A stretch of DNA of 64,000 nt from Lacticaseibacillus rhamnosus (GCF_900636965.1 NZ_LR134331.1:2356001-2420000), one strand, 5' to 3'. Shown: positions 54,094 through 63,371, counted from the first letter of the stretch. Made by a program: numbers and translations. Notes: a model not told the origin generated them from the sequence alone.

Positions 54094-54107
54094 ACACTTA
54101 TAAGTGT
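54094..54107. promoter_or_regulatory. Operator dyad at lactate oxidase promoter
   Basis: ACACTTATAAGTGT is a perfect 14-bp palindrome overlapping the -10 box; a half copy GCACTTATAAAT follows at 54109-54120. Outer CTTACTTA and TAGTAAGTAAAG stretches form a further dyad around them. Confidence 0.6.
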
Positions 54108-54130
54108 AGCACTTATAAATAGTAAGTAAA
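54103..54130 (-). promoter_or_regulatory. Promoter of lactate oxidase gene
   Basis: On the minus strand TTTACT (54125-54130) and TACACT (54103-54108) with a 16-base spacer, 45 bases before the ATG. Confidence 0.6.
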
Positions 54131-54155
54131 GGCATTTTGCTAATTTTTTGTAAGC

Positions 54156-54189
54156 AAAAAGGAGAACCTGCAAAACGAGGCCCTCCTTT
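54156..54189 (-). terminator. Terminator of csbD
   Basis: AAAGGAG and CTCCTTTTT arms on the minus strand. Confidence 0.55.
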
Positions 54190-54220
54190 GTTAGCCAAAC
54201 ACCGAATCACCATTGGCGGT

Positions 54221-54430
54221 TTAGCGTTCTTTCTTCTCCTTGGACTTGTCAACCACGTCATTGAACTTCTCCGCGATTTTGTCCTTGGCATCACTGAGCT
54301 TTTCCTTAGCATTGCCGACCATCTGTTCAGCCTTGCCTTTTGCTTCGGTTGATTCATCGCCGGTAAGTTTGCCTGCGCCTTCTTTTACCTTGCCGCTGAC
54401 CTTATCCTTAGTTGCATCAAAATCTGCCAT
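54221..54430 (-). CDS. csbD: CsbD-family stress protein
   Basis: 69 residues, AAGGAGG upstream. [19 protein letters not shown] and the amphipathic repeats that follow are the CsbD signature. CsbD proteins are abundant in general stress; their molecular role is unknown. Confidence 0.92.
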   Translation of the reverse strand: MADFDATKDKVSGKVKEGAGKLTGDESTEAKGKAEQMVGNAKEKLSDAKDKIAEKFNDVVDKSKEKKER

Positions 54431-54557
54431 ACGATCATGCCTCCTTATTTTTGCTTAACTTAAGGATACCAAGTTGACGGTTCGTATCACCAGCAATAAG
54501 CTCATATAAATACAATTAATTTTATGATTTATGATCTCTAATCAGGTGATCACACAA

Positions 54558-55748
54558 CTATAATTTGCTAAGAAAGCTTGCGCCAATATTTTGCTTTGAT
54601 TTTAAATTAAAGTTTTCAAGAACAGTTGCTCCAAGGTCACTGAAGGTCTCTCTTATCCCAAGATCTCCATTAGTAAGGTTTGGAGAATAAGCAATCAGCG
54701 GCACATACTCACGCGTGTGGTCGTGCCCACAAAATGTTGGGTCATTTCCATGATCAGCCGTTATAAGTAATAGATCAGATTCAGATATTTTTGCTATCAC
54801 GCTTTGAAGTAAATGATCTACCCGTTCTAATTCTTTACCATAACCTCTTGGATCACGCCGATGCCCATACTGTGAATCAAAATCAACGAGGTTAGCAAAA
54901 ATAAACCTATACTTCTTGTCTTCGAGAATATTAATAACTTGGTATAGCCCATCCTGATTACTTGTTGTGTGAATTTTACGATCAATGCCTCGACCCGAGA
55001 AAATATCGTTAACCTTACCAATACCACAAACAGAAATATTATTCGTGCTTAGTATGTCTAACACCGTTTCGTGGCCTGGTACTATAGTATAATCGCGACG
55101 ATTTGCTGTACGACGAAAACTCCCGGAGTCCATTCTTATAAATGGTCGTGCAATAACTCTACCGATTTGCCACCCGCTATCATCCAGAGTAAATCGAATA
55201 AATCGACAAATGCGATATAGCTCTTCAACTGGGACCACGGTTTCACATGCGGCCACTTGCAGAACTGAATCACCTGATGTGTAAACGATCAGAGCGCCCT
55301 CTGCGATTTGTTCTTCACCGTAATCTTCAATTGCCCGAGTTCCAGAATAAACCTGATTTAAAATGACCCGTCGATTTGAGAATTGTTCTATTTGTTCAAC
55401 TAACCGTTGTGGAAAGCCGTTCGGGAAAGTGTCTAAAGCAGAATCAACAGGAACACCCATCATTTCCCAATGTCCGTCTAAACTGTCTTTCCCAGCAGAA
55501 ACTTCTCTCATCTTTCCAACTGCGCTAGATGTACCGCTCTTTGCTTTAATTCCCTTTAGCGGTGTTGCTCGCAGAATCCGACCTATTCCCAAATCTTCCA
55601 GTTGAGGTATTGCTAGTTTTCCATTCCAATAAGAACAAAGATGCCCGAGCGTGTCTGCCCCTTGGTCGTTGAAGCTTTTAGCATCCGGAGCTTCACCAAT
55701 GCCAACTGAGTCCAATACAATTGTAATGATTCGCTCAAATCTTTTCAT
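54558..55748 (-). CDS. deoB: Phosphopentomutase
   Basis: 396 residues. Metal-site motifs of the alkaline-phosphatase superfamily are VLDSVGIGEAPDA near 11, ADTLGHL and TADHGNDPTF with HTREYVP late in the protein. DeoB converts (deoxy)ribose-1-phosphate to the 5-phosphate, the step after nucleoside phosphorolysis. Its start overlaps the end of the MFS gene upstream (ATGA). It is the last gene of the nucleoside operon and has lower GC than its neighbours outside the block. Confidence 0.95.
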   Translation of the reverse strand: MKRFERIITIVLDSVGIGEAPDAKSFNDQGADTLGHLCSYWNGKLAIPQLEDLGIGRILRATPLKGIKAKSGTSSAVGKMREVSAGKDSLDGHWEMMGVPVDSALDTFPNGFPQRLVEQIEQFSNRRVILNQVYSGTRAIEDYGEEQIAEGALIVYTSGDSVLQVAACETVVPVEELYRICRFIRFTLDDSGWQIGRVIARPFIRMDSGSFRRTANRRDYTIVPGHETVLDILSTNNISVCGIGKVNDIFSGRGIDRKIHTTSNQDGLYQVINILEDKKYRFIFANLVDFDSQYGHRRDPRGYGKELERVDHLLQSVIAKISESDLLLITADHGNDPTFCGHDHTREYVPLIAYSPNLTNGDLGIRETFSDLGATVLENFNLKSKQNIGASFLSKL

Positions 55749-56974
55749 TCAACAACACGCCCTTGACTATCAGAGTTTCTCCGTTTTACTGGGTTGGGGA
55801 TTAGATTAACTATGACTAATGATATTAAGTAAAAGGATCCTAAAACCAACAACGCCACTGAAAAGCCCTTCTCATCGATAATATAGCCAATTAAAATTGG
55901 CGACAGTCCACCAATCGCACGACCGGTATTAAATATTGCATTATTTGCTAAGCTCCGTATTTCTGTTGGGTAAAAGCTGCTGATGAGCGCACCGTAGCCT
56001 GCATTCATACCGTTAGCAAAAAAGCCAACAATCGCGCCGATAATTAACATCAGAAAAGCACTGTGTACGAACGCATAGAGAGTTACCGACATGCCAGACA
56101 TGATTAAAAAGACAGAATAGGTCAATCGAGAGCCAAATTTATCAAACAATTTACCAAACGACAACATCCCTAGTGACATACCGATAATAGTCGAAATCAT
56201 CCACAAAGACGACCCGGAGACAGACAGACCTTGCTGCTTTTCAAGTAACGATGGTAACCAGTTCATCAGTCCATAGTAGCCTGCAACCTGAATTGCTGAC
56301 ATAATTGTTAATCCTACAGTAATCAATGCGATCTTGGGTTGATTGAATAGCAGACTAATTCGAGGATGGTCGGATTTTTCTGCACCTGATTTATGTGCTA
56401 GCTGCCAACTTTTAGTTTCGGGAAGATGTCGGCGCACAAAGTAAGCCAAAAAAACTGGAATAACCCCAAAAATAAACGCTGCACGCCAGCCAGCTAAAGG
56501 GATCACTGTTGCCGCAATCAATGCAGCAATCAGCGTTCCCATTTGACCACCGACTGTAATCCAAGAAGACATCTGCCCTCTTCGTTCTTTTGGAAATGCC
56601 TCTGCAACCAAAGCCATCCCAATACCATACTCACCACCAGCACCTAAACCGACCACAAACCTCAATATATATATTTCCCCTATGCTGCGTGCAAACGCCA
56701 TCAACAGCGTTGCAATAGCAAAAATAAAAATAGTATAGGTGAAAATTTTAATCCTGCCTTTCTTGTCCGCCCAGTACCCAAAAATCACACCGCCAACCAA
56801 CATTCCAATGTTCGTGACTGACGGTAAAACTCCGCCCGCAGCAGATGAAATATGAAATTCATTGATAATTGAGCTTAATGCAAATGACAGCAGCAAGATA
56901 TCCATACCTTCAAGTCCTAATCCCAGCATAGAAGATACTAATATCTTTTTCCGATATGACTCGGCTTCTTGCAT
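55745..56974 (-). CDS. MFS transporter, nucleoside operon (second)
   Basis: 409 residues, about twelve membrane segments; GGGAGG precedes the ATG. It has the MFS loop GYWADKKGRIK and GGEYGIGMALVAEAFP, which resembles sugar/acid transporters (AAHS/SHS type). It is homologous to the MFS protein at 57738 along its whole length. Context suggests import of a nucleoside or related compound. Confidence 0.85.
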   Translation of the reverse strand: MQEAESYRKKILVSSMLGLGLEGMDILLLSFALSSIINEFHISSAAGGVLPSVTNIGMLVGGVIFGYWADKKGRIKIFTYTIFIFAIATLLMAFARSIGEIYILRFVVGLGAGGEYGIGMALVAEAFPKERRGQMSSWITVGGQMGTLIAALIAATVIPLAGWRAAFIFGVIPVFLAYFVRRHLPETKSWQLAHKSGAEKSDHPRISLLFNQPKIALITVGLTIMSAIQVAGYYGLMNWLPSLLEKQQGLSVSGSSLWMISTIIGMSLGMLSFGKLFDKFGSRLTYSVFLIMSGMSVTLYAFVHSAFLMLIIGAIVGFFANGMNAGYGALISSFYPTEIRSLANNAIFNTGRAIGGLSPILIGYIIDEKGFSVALLVLGSFYLISLVIVNLIPNPVKRRNSDSQGRVVE

Positions 56975-57001
56975 CTTATCATTCCTCCCTACAGCTTATC
57001 T

Positions 57002-57745
57002 TTACCCTAAAACTGATTCTAGAACTGACTCGGCAGATCTTTGATGAATACGATTATAGTCTTCGGGCTTTTCCCACTTATATGTTGCACGACTAAGGTG
57101 GACAACCAAACAGTTTGCCACGGGAATATTGTAAAGAGAGCCCAGCAAAAACAAAACCGCAGACTCCATTTCAGCATTGATAATGCCACGGTCTTGCCAG
57201 AACTTCATTTTTGCCCCATCAACTTTGAGAGCTGTCTCCGAGATGTCCGGTTGCCGGTATTGGCCAAAAAAATACGTCTCAGTTGTTAACCCTATACCGG
57301 TATAAACCCTAAACCCATTTTTTACCGCTCCTGTATAAATCTTGTTTACTAAAAGCGGATCAGCTACGGCCGGATAACTATCGGGAACATAATCGCCCAT
57401 TAATCCTGATGTTCGCGCCATTGCACGATTAATAATGATATCACCGGGGTTAATATCATCTCGCCATGCTCCACAGCCACCACATCGAATAATTTGTTTC
57501 GCACCGTTCTCGATAAGTTCTACAACACAAATCTCAGTCGATCCAACTCCCATCCCCGTCGAACAGACAGAAACATGATGGCCCCGAAACATACCAACTA
57601 CCAGGACGAATTCTCGACTATCTTCTATTTTTCGTTTAGACTCCCAATCTTTAGAAATCAACGCAACCCTATCAGGATCACCAACAATTAAAGTTACTTC
57701 ACCAAGATCCCCTTTTTGGATATGTGCTAAATGCTCACTACTCAT
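57002..57745 (-). CDS. Nucleoside phosphorylase (PNP/UDP family)
   Basis: 247 residues from ATG 57745 with AAGGGTG upstream; a GTG at 57754 lacks a site. Phosphorylase-family motifs are VGDPDRVALI, CSTGMGVGSTEICVVEL, RCGGCGAW and NAEMESAVLF with the ribose-binding Met-Glu-Ser. It cleaves a nucleoside with phosphate to base and ribose-1-phosphate. CGGCG in place of the usual RxGTxG leaves purine versus pyrimidine preference open. Confidence 0.85.
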   Translation of the reverse strand: MSSEHLAHIQKGDLGEVTLIVGDPDRVALISKDWESKRKIEDSREFVLVVGMFRGHHVSVCSTGMGVGSTEICVVELIENGAKQIIRCGGCGAWRDDINPGDIIINRAMARTSGLMGDYVPDSYPAVADPLLVNKIYTGAVKNGFRVYTGIGLTTETYFFGQYRQPDISETALKVDGAKMKFWQDRGIINAEMESAVLFLLGSLYNIPVANCLVVHLSRATYKWEKPEDYNRIHQRSAESVLESVLG

Positions 57746-58955
57746 AAGAATCACCCTTCTTTACCTTCAATGTCAAAACTGTTAATAATGAGATAATATA
57801 AAGAACCGATAAGAAGCTCATGGTTATAACCAAAGACGAGTGATCCAATAAAAAGCCTATGATCACTGATGAAAATCCGCCTATTGCCCGACCCACATTG
57901 AAGATCAGATTGTTTGCTGAGGCACGAATTCTTGTTTCATAAAGATTGGCGACGATAGCACCGTACCCCGCATTCATTCCGTTAGCAAAAAATCCCACTA
58001 TTGCTCCACCAACCAATAATGTAATCTGTGTGTCCGCAAAACTATACATGAAAACCGAAATGGCCGAGGCAATCAAGAAAAAAGAATAGGCAACTTTACT
58101 GCCAATTCTATCCATAATTTGTCCAAAGACAAGCATGCCAAGCGACATACCCAAAATTGTAGCAATCATCCATATAGACGATCCAGAAACAGACAAACCC
58201 GATTTTTGTTGTAAGATCGACGGAAGCCAATTCATCAGACCAAAATATCCCGCTATTTGTACAGTCGCCATAATGATCAATTTAATTGTATTACTGGCTC
58301 GACCGTCTCGAAATAAATCTAGCAGGGTTATCTTCGAATTTCTTTGATTTATTAGCTCATTTTTTGACTCTAACCACTGTTTCGATTCAGGCATCTTGAA
58401 GTAAACATAGAATCCCAAAAGAATCGGTAGAGCACCAAAAACAAAAAGACCTCGCCATCCCAAAATCGGAATAATAATTGCGGCAGCTAATGCCGCAATA
58501 ATACTGCCAATTTGGCCTAATATTGTTACATAAGAAGTAATTCGACCACGTTGATCGTTTCTGAAAACATCAGCAACCATTGACATAATGGCGCCATAAA
58601 CACCACCTCCGCCCACGCCCACTAGAAATCTAAATAGATATACCATTTGAATATTTTTTGCTATTGCCATCAGCCCTGTTGCACTCGCGTAAATAATAGT
58701 GGTTACCGCAAAAATCTTCATACGACCATTTCGATCTGCCATAGGTCCAAATATCAGCCCACCTGCCAACATCCCAATATTGGTTATTGTTGAGATAAAA
58801 CCACCAGCAGCCCCATTGACATGAAAGCTTGTCATCATACTTGCTAGGACAAATGACAAAAGCATTGTGCTTGCTGATTGAGAAAACAATCCGCTACCAC
58901 TGACAAATAGAGCCTTGCGCTGTTCGCGGCTAAAACTTCTCGCGCTTTGTTCCAT
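57738..58955 (-). CDS. MFS transporter, nucleoside operon (first)
   Basis: 405 residues from ATG 58955 with GGAGGAGG upstream. About twelve membrane segments, MFS loop GPMADRNGRMK. It is a paralogue of the MFS protein at 55745 (shared NIGMLAGGLIFG / NIGMLVGGVIFG and NGMNAGYGA). It overlaps the phosphorylase gene by eight bases and is the first gene of the operon. Confidence 0.85.
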   Translation of the reverse strand: MEQSARSFSREQRKALFVSGSGLFSQSASTMLLSFVLASMMTSFHVNGAAGGFISTITNIGMLAGGLIFGPMADRNGRMKIFAVTTIIYASATGLMAIAKNIQMVYLFRFLVGVGGGGVYGAIMSMVADVFRNDQRGRITSYVTILGQIGSIIAALAAAIIIPILGWRGLFVFGALPILLGFYVYFKMPESKQWLESKNELINQRNSKITLLDLFRDGRASNTIKLIIMATVQIAGYFGLMNWLPSILQQKSGLSVSGSSIWMIATILGMSLGMLVFGQIMDRIGSKVAYSFFLIASAISVFMYSFADTQITLLVGGAIVGFFANGMNAGYGAIVANLYETRIRASANNLIFNVGRAIGGFSSVIIGFLLDHSSLVITMSFLSVLYIISLLTVLTLKVKKGDSYE

Positions 58956-59002
58956 CAGAAGAACCTCCTCCAAACTATTTAATAGTTGAAGCCTATCACA
59001 TA

Positions 59003-59016
59003 TGTAAACGTTTGCT
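59003..59016. promoter_or_regulatory. cre-like site at nucleoside operon
   Basis: TGTAAACGTTTGCT matches the cre consensus at 12 of 14 positions; on the minus strand it overlaps a TTTACA-N18-TATTAA promoter. Confidence 0.55.
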
Positions 59017-59035
59017 TTTGTGGTATACTACAAAA
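59016..59035. promoter_or_regulatory. Operator dyad between nucleoside operon and PucR-type regulator
   Basis: TTTTGTGGTATACTACAAAA is a 20-bp dyad with a single mismatched pair, midway between the divergent genes. It overlaps a TATACT -10 on the plus strand, so the regulator may control its own gene. Confidence 0.55.
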
Positions 59036-59083
59036 ACGATTTTTTTAATTTGTCCTTCATCACAAAAAAGGGGGTCCTCAATC

Positions 59084-60262
59084 ATGATTTATCTCGAATC
59101 AGTTTTAAAAACGCAATCTCGCCGACTCAAGCCTGTTAATTCAGCAAATCTTTCCGGTCACGTTGTTAGCGCAATTACGATTATGGATAACACAAATGTT
59201 CGGCAGTGGCTACGGGGTGGCGAAATTGTGCTTTCAGGATCGCACACTTTGCCAACCGAGCAGAATCAGTTACAGGAACTCTTATCTCAACTAAAAATCA
59301 GCCAGGCTTGCTGCTTGATTATTAAATGTGTTACTTCCCCAATTTCATCACAAAAATTTTCAAATATTCTTTTAGAAGAGGATGTTCTTCCAATTTTTAA
59401 AATGTCATCAAACATCACATATTTAGAATTGATGAATGACGTTAATATGATGCTTTTTAAAGACCGTCAAGTTAATCGTTTGGCTGAACTAGACCTTGAA
59501 CATCTCCTAAGAACAGACAAACCACGCGATAGTGATTTTGACTACATTTCAAGCGTAAAAAGTATTGATTTATATAAGCAAAATGCTTGTGTTATTCAAA
59601 TCACTCTCACATCTCAGACAAATCTTAATCATCGAATTCATGATTTATTTACACTAAGTCGGCAACTCCACGCCATCTTTAGCAGTTTTATTACTAATCG
59701 AATACTTTCGAGCTATTTTGTTCTTGAGAATTCAGACGGTGCGACTATGATATTATTTACAGGCTCAAAACTTGAATCGGACGTTTCTTTGTTGCATCAC
59801 TTACAACTGTCATCTCAAGTAAAGATCTCAAATCAGGCGCTGTATATTGGAATCTCAACCCTTCACCCAGCTAGAGAACTTCACAAATGCTATCAGGAGG
59901 CTGTATTTAGTATCAAAATGGCTCAAATTTTCAACTACAAAAATACCGTTACAAAATTTAATGATGTAGCTGTTTGGTCACTTATTGAAGGTATACAAGA
60001 ATCAGCTTCTTTAGAACTAACAACACAACGATTGAAAGAAGTTTTAAAAAACCAAGATCTATTCAAAACATTGAAGCTGTTTTTTCAGAATAATGAGTCA
60101 ATCAAAAAAACAAGCCAGCAAATGTTCACGCATCCAAATACTATTAGATATCGTTTAAAGGAGATTAAATCGCAAACGGGGCTTGATTATCAAAAAACTG
60201 ATGATAAATTCAGGTTATATATTGCGGTTATCACTCAAACATTAGCGCATGCGAACAATTAA
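59084..60262 (+). CDS. PucR-family transcriptional regulator
   Basis: 392 residues from ATG 59084 with GGGGGT upstream; an ATG at 59012 lies in the operator region. The N-terminal PucR sensory domain (about 1-120) is followed by a middle GGDEF-like part and a C-terminal helix-turn-helix (KKTSQQMFTHPNTIRYRLKE). PucR-type regulators usually activate purine or nucleoside use. It is divergent from the nucleoside operon, which it probably controls. Confidence 0.9.
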   Translation: MIYLESVLKTQSRRLKPVNSANLSGHVVSAITIMDNTNVRQWLRGGEIVLSGSHTLPTEQNQLQELLSQLKISQACCLIIKCVTSPISSQKFSNILLEEDVLPIFKMSSNITYLELMNDVNMMLFKDRQVNRLAELDLEHLLRTDKPRDSDFDYISSVKSIDLYKQNACVIQITLTSQTNLNHRIHDLFTLSRQLHAIFSSFITNRILSSYFVLENSDGATMILFTGSKLESDVSLLHHLQLSSQVKISNQALYIGISTLHPARELHKCYQEAVFSIKMAQIFNYKNTVTKFNDVAVWSLIEGIQESASLELTTQRLKEVLKNQDLFKTLKLFFQNNESIKKTSQQMFTHPNTIRYRLKEIKSQTGLDYQKTDDKFRLYIAVITQTLAHANN

Positions 60263-60392
60263 CTAAAAGAGTCAATACATCGTCAAAGATACTTATGTAC
60301 TCTTGTCCATCATGTCGCTAATCAACATTTTCAACCACCCAATATCATGTCATCTCATTTGCGGATGCCAATATGGATACTGCAGTTCATAC

Positions 60393-60442
60393 AAAAGGAC
60401 CCCTAAACACCGAAATGTTCGGCATTCAAGGGTCCTTCTTTT
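60393..60442. terminator. Bidirectional terminator after PucR-type gene
   Basis: AAAAGGACCC pairs with GGGTCCTT, with an inner CCGAAATGTTCGG hairpin, followed by a T-rich run. Confidence 0.8.
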
Positions 60443-60461
60443 AATGACTAATGATGCGCCT

Positions 60462-60719
60462 TTAGTGCCGTGCACCGGGACGTTTTTCCTCAGGCGCTGG
60501 CGGAATAACCGCTTTGCCGCCTTTTTTAATATGCTTGTAGTTCACAACTGTCTTATTCTTCATATCTTCAACCATTGACGCATCTTCGGGTGAAAAACTG
60601 TCAATCGTCAACATGGCTGCATTGGCATAAAGCTTTTCGACCGTGCCTTTGAAGCTCAATGGCACATCTTTGGTCTTTCGTACCGAGACCTTATCGCCTA
60701 CAACGATTTCTTGTGACAC
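60462..60719 (-). CDS. DUF2187-like small protein
   Basis: 85 residues. The N-terminal SH3-like part VGDKVSVRKTKDVPLSFKGTVEKLYANAAMLTI fits DUF2187, a small Firmicutes domain of unknown role; the tail is Pro/Arg-rich. GGAGG precedes the ATG. The protein at 61315 is related. Confidence 0.8.
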   Translation of the reverse strand: MSQEIVVGDKVSVRKTKDVPLSFKGTVEKLYANAAMLTIDSFSPEDASMVEDMKNKTVVNYKHIKKGGKAVIPPAPEEKRPGARH

Positions 60720-60908
60720 ACAAAAACCTCCTTCAACGCATCTTCCGCCACATTCCCGTCACCATCGTAACACGAGCCGTCATCATCGGAAAATGAAGGC
60801 GCGTTATGACAATTATTGAAACGGAATCGTGACGCACTGCATTTCGACTGGGATAGACGCACTATCTTTGCGCTGTTGCCAACGCCATTTTCATCAATAG
60901 TTAAGAGC

Positions 60909-61115
60909 TTACTTGGCGACCTGGACTTTAACCTTAATCGGTGCATTCAGGTCAACCGAATCACTGTAATGTTGCAACAAATACCGCTGCATCGCATCAC
61001 GCGCTTCTTTCTTGGTCATCTGGTGACAGACCCGCGAAGAATCGTGCCGGTGTCCCCACTTATCCGTATATTGACCAACGACTTCATAATCACGAAGATG
61101 TGCTGCAAATAACAT
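60909..61115 (-). CDS. Small protein of unknown function
   Basis: 68 residues; AGAGGA precedes the ATG. Basic and His-rich, no membrane segment; VGQYTDKWGHRHDSS and KKEARDAMQRYLLQHY are the main blocks. It lies between the two DUF2187-like genes with the same orientation. No family recognised. Confidence 0.7.
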   Translation of the reverse strand: MLFAAHLRDYEVVGQYTDKWGHRHDSSRVCHQMTKKEARDAMQRYLLQHYSDSVDLNAPIKVKVQVAK

Positions 61116-61314
61116 GATTCCTCTTAACCACCTTTACTAATTGTACCATGACTTGGCACTTGTTTTTGTATCACAAGAAGCATTTATACACCCTTATTGG
61201 TCCCGTTTCAACCACACGAGCAAAAAAAGGTATCAGAACTTCCCAGACTAACGTTCATTCCCGGCATATCAACGCTAAAGCTTTCTCACCGTTTCAACAC
61301 TTACCATTGATATG

Positions 61315-61569
61315 TTAGCCAACATCTCTTTGCATTGGCTGATCAAAGTCAGACTCAAGCCGGTCACGGTTACTCTGCTTCATCCGCTTAAACGCAATCA
61401 CCGTCCGGCCCACCAAGTCCTGAACATTAAACTTATCTCGGGGGTCATAATCCAAAATCGTCACCAAAGCTGAATTCTCATAACATTTCTCGATCCGGAC
61501 AATAAAATCATATTCCATATTGCCATTAGCCTGGCACAAAACAGTCATTCCTGATTTTGCATGTTTCAT
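61315..61569 (-). CDS. DUF2187-like small protein, repeat in leader
   Basis: 84 residues from ATG 61569 with GGAGG eight bases upstream; a TTG at 61575 is too close. SH3-like N-terminal half with IEKCYENSALVTILDYDP and a lysine/arginine-rich second half, related to the protein at 60462. Structured repeat F ends 21 bases before its start, and a promoter at 61885-61914 would read through repeats G and F into this gene. Confidence 0.8.
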   Translation of the reverse strand: MKHAKSGMTVLCQANGNMEYDFIVRIEKCYENSALVTILDYDPRDKFNVQDLVGRTVIAFKRMKQSNRDRLESDFDQPMQRDVG

Positions 61570-61589
61570 CACCAAAACCTCCTTGTATA

Positions 61590-61711
61590 GTGAGCGTGAG
61601 CAGGGCCGCTTAGAAACCGGAGTGTAAGTGGCCTCAGGCGTGATGGCCCGGGTTTGGCCATTGCGACTGAGGTCCTTACACGCAGGTTTCTGGCCCTGCG
61701 AACGCGTTATG
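61590..61711 (+). repeat. Structured intergenic repeat, full copy F
   Basis: Outer helix CAGGGCC/GGCCCTG, the fourth variant of this helix; fourth helix CCTCAGGCG against GCGACTGAGG; hairpin TGGCC/GGCCA. Confidence 0.9.
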
Positions 61712-61829
61712 GAGCGTGAGCAGGGCTGCTTAGAAACCGGAGTGTAAGTGGTCTTAAGCGTAATGGCCCGAGTTTGACCATTGCACCAAGGTCCTTACAC
61801 ACAGGTTTCTCGCCCTGTGAACGCGTCTC
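61712..61829 (+). repeat. Structured intergenic repeat, full copy G (degraded)
   Basis: Outer helix GCAGGGC against GCCCTGT with a G-U pair; the fourth helix is weaker (CTTAAGCG against CACCAAGG). The end reads CGTCTCG instead of CGTTATG. Confidence 0.85.
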
Positions 61830-62138
61830 GGAAAGCGCAACCCAGCACAACCAATATTCCACCTGCTCCTGCTGGGTTGATATTAGATTATCAAGGTGAA
61901 TATTTTATCGTCAACATAAACGATCAATTATACAAATTTTCTAATATTTTGTTCATAATGCCCACTCCTGCAAGCTCGTTCGTTCCCTGTCTCCAGACTA
62001 AAAATTGCGCCAACCCAAACGCCATTTATACTTTCTATGATTTTAAGAATTCCTAGTCATTAATATTTCTATTGACATCATTCTAAGAAAGACTAACGCT
62101 TAAGAAGCATTTAAGTCTCAAGGCAAGGTGATGATCAA
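61830..62138. other. Non-coding region with minus-strand promoter
   Basis: A minus-strand TTGACG (61909-61914) and TAATCT (61885-61890) with an 18-base spacer could drive the DUF2187-like gene through repeats G and F. An AACCCAGC/GCTGGGTT hairpin lies at about 61840-61879. The plus-strand TTGACA at 62073 may belong to the MFS gene. No gene is supported. Confidence 0.45.
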
Positions 62139-63371
62139 ATGAACCGACACGTTTTCGCAGCAACCTTTTCTTCGCTGCGTTCAAAGAACTTTCGTCGATT
62201 TTGGACGGGCCAATGTATTTCCGTTATGGGAACCTGGATTCAGCGAACAACGCAAACCTGGCTTGTCTATCAAATGACAAAATCCGCTTTTCTAGTTGGT
62301 TTGCTAGCGGCGGCACAGTTTGTTCCGATCATGGCGCTGACTTTGGTCGCCGGAACATTGATTGATCGCTACCCCAAGCGACAAATTCTTTTGTTTACCC
62401 AATTCGGCTTTTTACTGTTGGGTGCTACGATGACGTTGATCACCTATTTGAAGATCGTCCAGTATTGGCAGATTCTCGCGATTGCCTTGGGCTATGGCAT
62501 CCTTCAGAGTTTCGATACGCCAACGCGGCAATCATATGTTATTGAACTTGTAGGCAAAAAAGATTTAATTAATGGCATTTCGCTAAACTCATCCATTTTC
62601 AATTTGGCTAAAATTGCCGGTCCGTCACTGGCAGGTATCTTAATGGTGACGCTGGGCGTGGCACCGTGTTTTCTGATTGATACGCTTAGTTATGTGGCGA
62701 TTATTGCCGGTTTGTTAATGATTCACCAAGATCATCCTATTGCCAGTCATCGTTCACGCCACATCTTATTAGATATTCGGGAAGGGTTAAGTTATATCTT
62801 GCATCATGCAGACGTGAAACTCAGTGCTGAATTGATGCTGGTCATCTGTACATTAAACTTCAACAATAACGTCATCATCCCGATCTATGCCGAGGAGGTT
62901 TTGCACCGCGGCGCTCAAGGTTATGCTAGCCTTTTGTCTGCTACTGGTGTCGGCTCACTGGTAGCAGCTTTTCTCATGAGTTATCTTGCCAGCTTCGGCC
63001 TGCGCCGGGATCTTTATTTGGCCGTAGCAGTTGGCACGGCCTTGATTCAGTCGTCCATGCTGTTCATTCATGTCTACTGGCTTGCCATGCTGCTCATGGT
63101 TCTCATCGGCTTTTGTAACATGGTTTTCCTGAACCAGTCCAACGCCTCGTTTCAATTTGGCATTCCCAATCAACTGCGCGGGCGGATTATGAGTGTTTAC
63201 GTTTTGCTCAATCAAGGATCAACCCCGATTGGCAGTCTATACGCCGGCAGTGTCATGGATGCTGCTGGCGGTTTATGGGGATTTCCTGCATGTGGCGTGT
63301 TAGCCCTCATGTTAACGATGGTCATCTTCGGTTTTCACCAGTCTACGATAAAAAAGTGGGTATCGCGGTAA
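62139..63371 (+). CDS. MFS transporter (EntS/MFS_3 type)
   Basis: 410 residues; AAGGTG upstream of the ATG. About twelve membrane segments. FRRFWTGQCISVMGTWIQRTTQTWLVYQMT and the loop LIDRYPKRQI fit the EntS-like MFS_3 family of drug or siderophore exporters. Substrate is unknown. It stands alone with its own terminator. Confidence 0.88.
   Translation: MNRHVFAATFSSLRSKNFRRFWTGQCISVMGTWIQRTTQTWLVYQMTKSAFLVGLLAAAQFVPIMALTLVAGTLIDRYPKRQILLFTQFGFLLLGATMTLITYLKIVQYWQILAIALGYGILQSFDTPTRQSYVIELVGKKDLINGISLNSSIFNLAKIAGPSLAGILMVTLGVAPCFLIDTLSYVAIIAGLLMIHQDHPIASHRSRHILLDIREGLSYILHHADVKLSAELMLVICTLNFNNNVIIPIYAEEVLHRGAQGYASLLSATGVGSLVAAFLMSYLASFGLRRDLYLAVAVGTALIQSSMLFIHVYWLAMLLMVLIGFCNMVFLNQSNASFQFGIPNQLRGRIMSVYVLLNQGSTPIGSLYAGSVMDAAGGLWGFPACGVLALMLTMVIFGFHQSTIKKWVSR

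Noticed and set aside
61781-62056. 91-codon plus-strand frame
   Set aside because: It begins inside repeat G and has no ribosome site.
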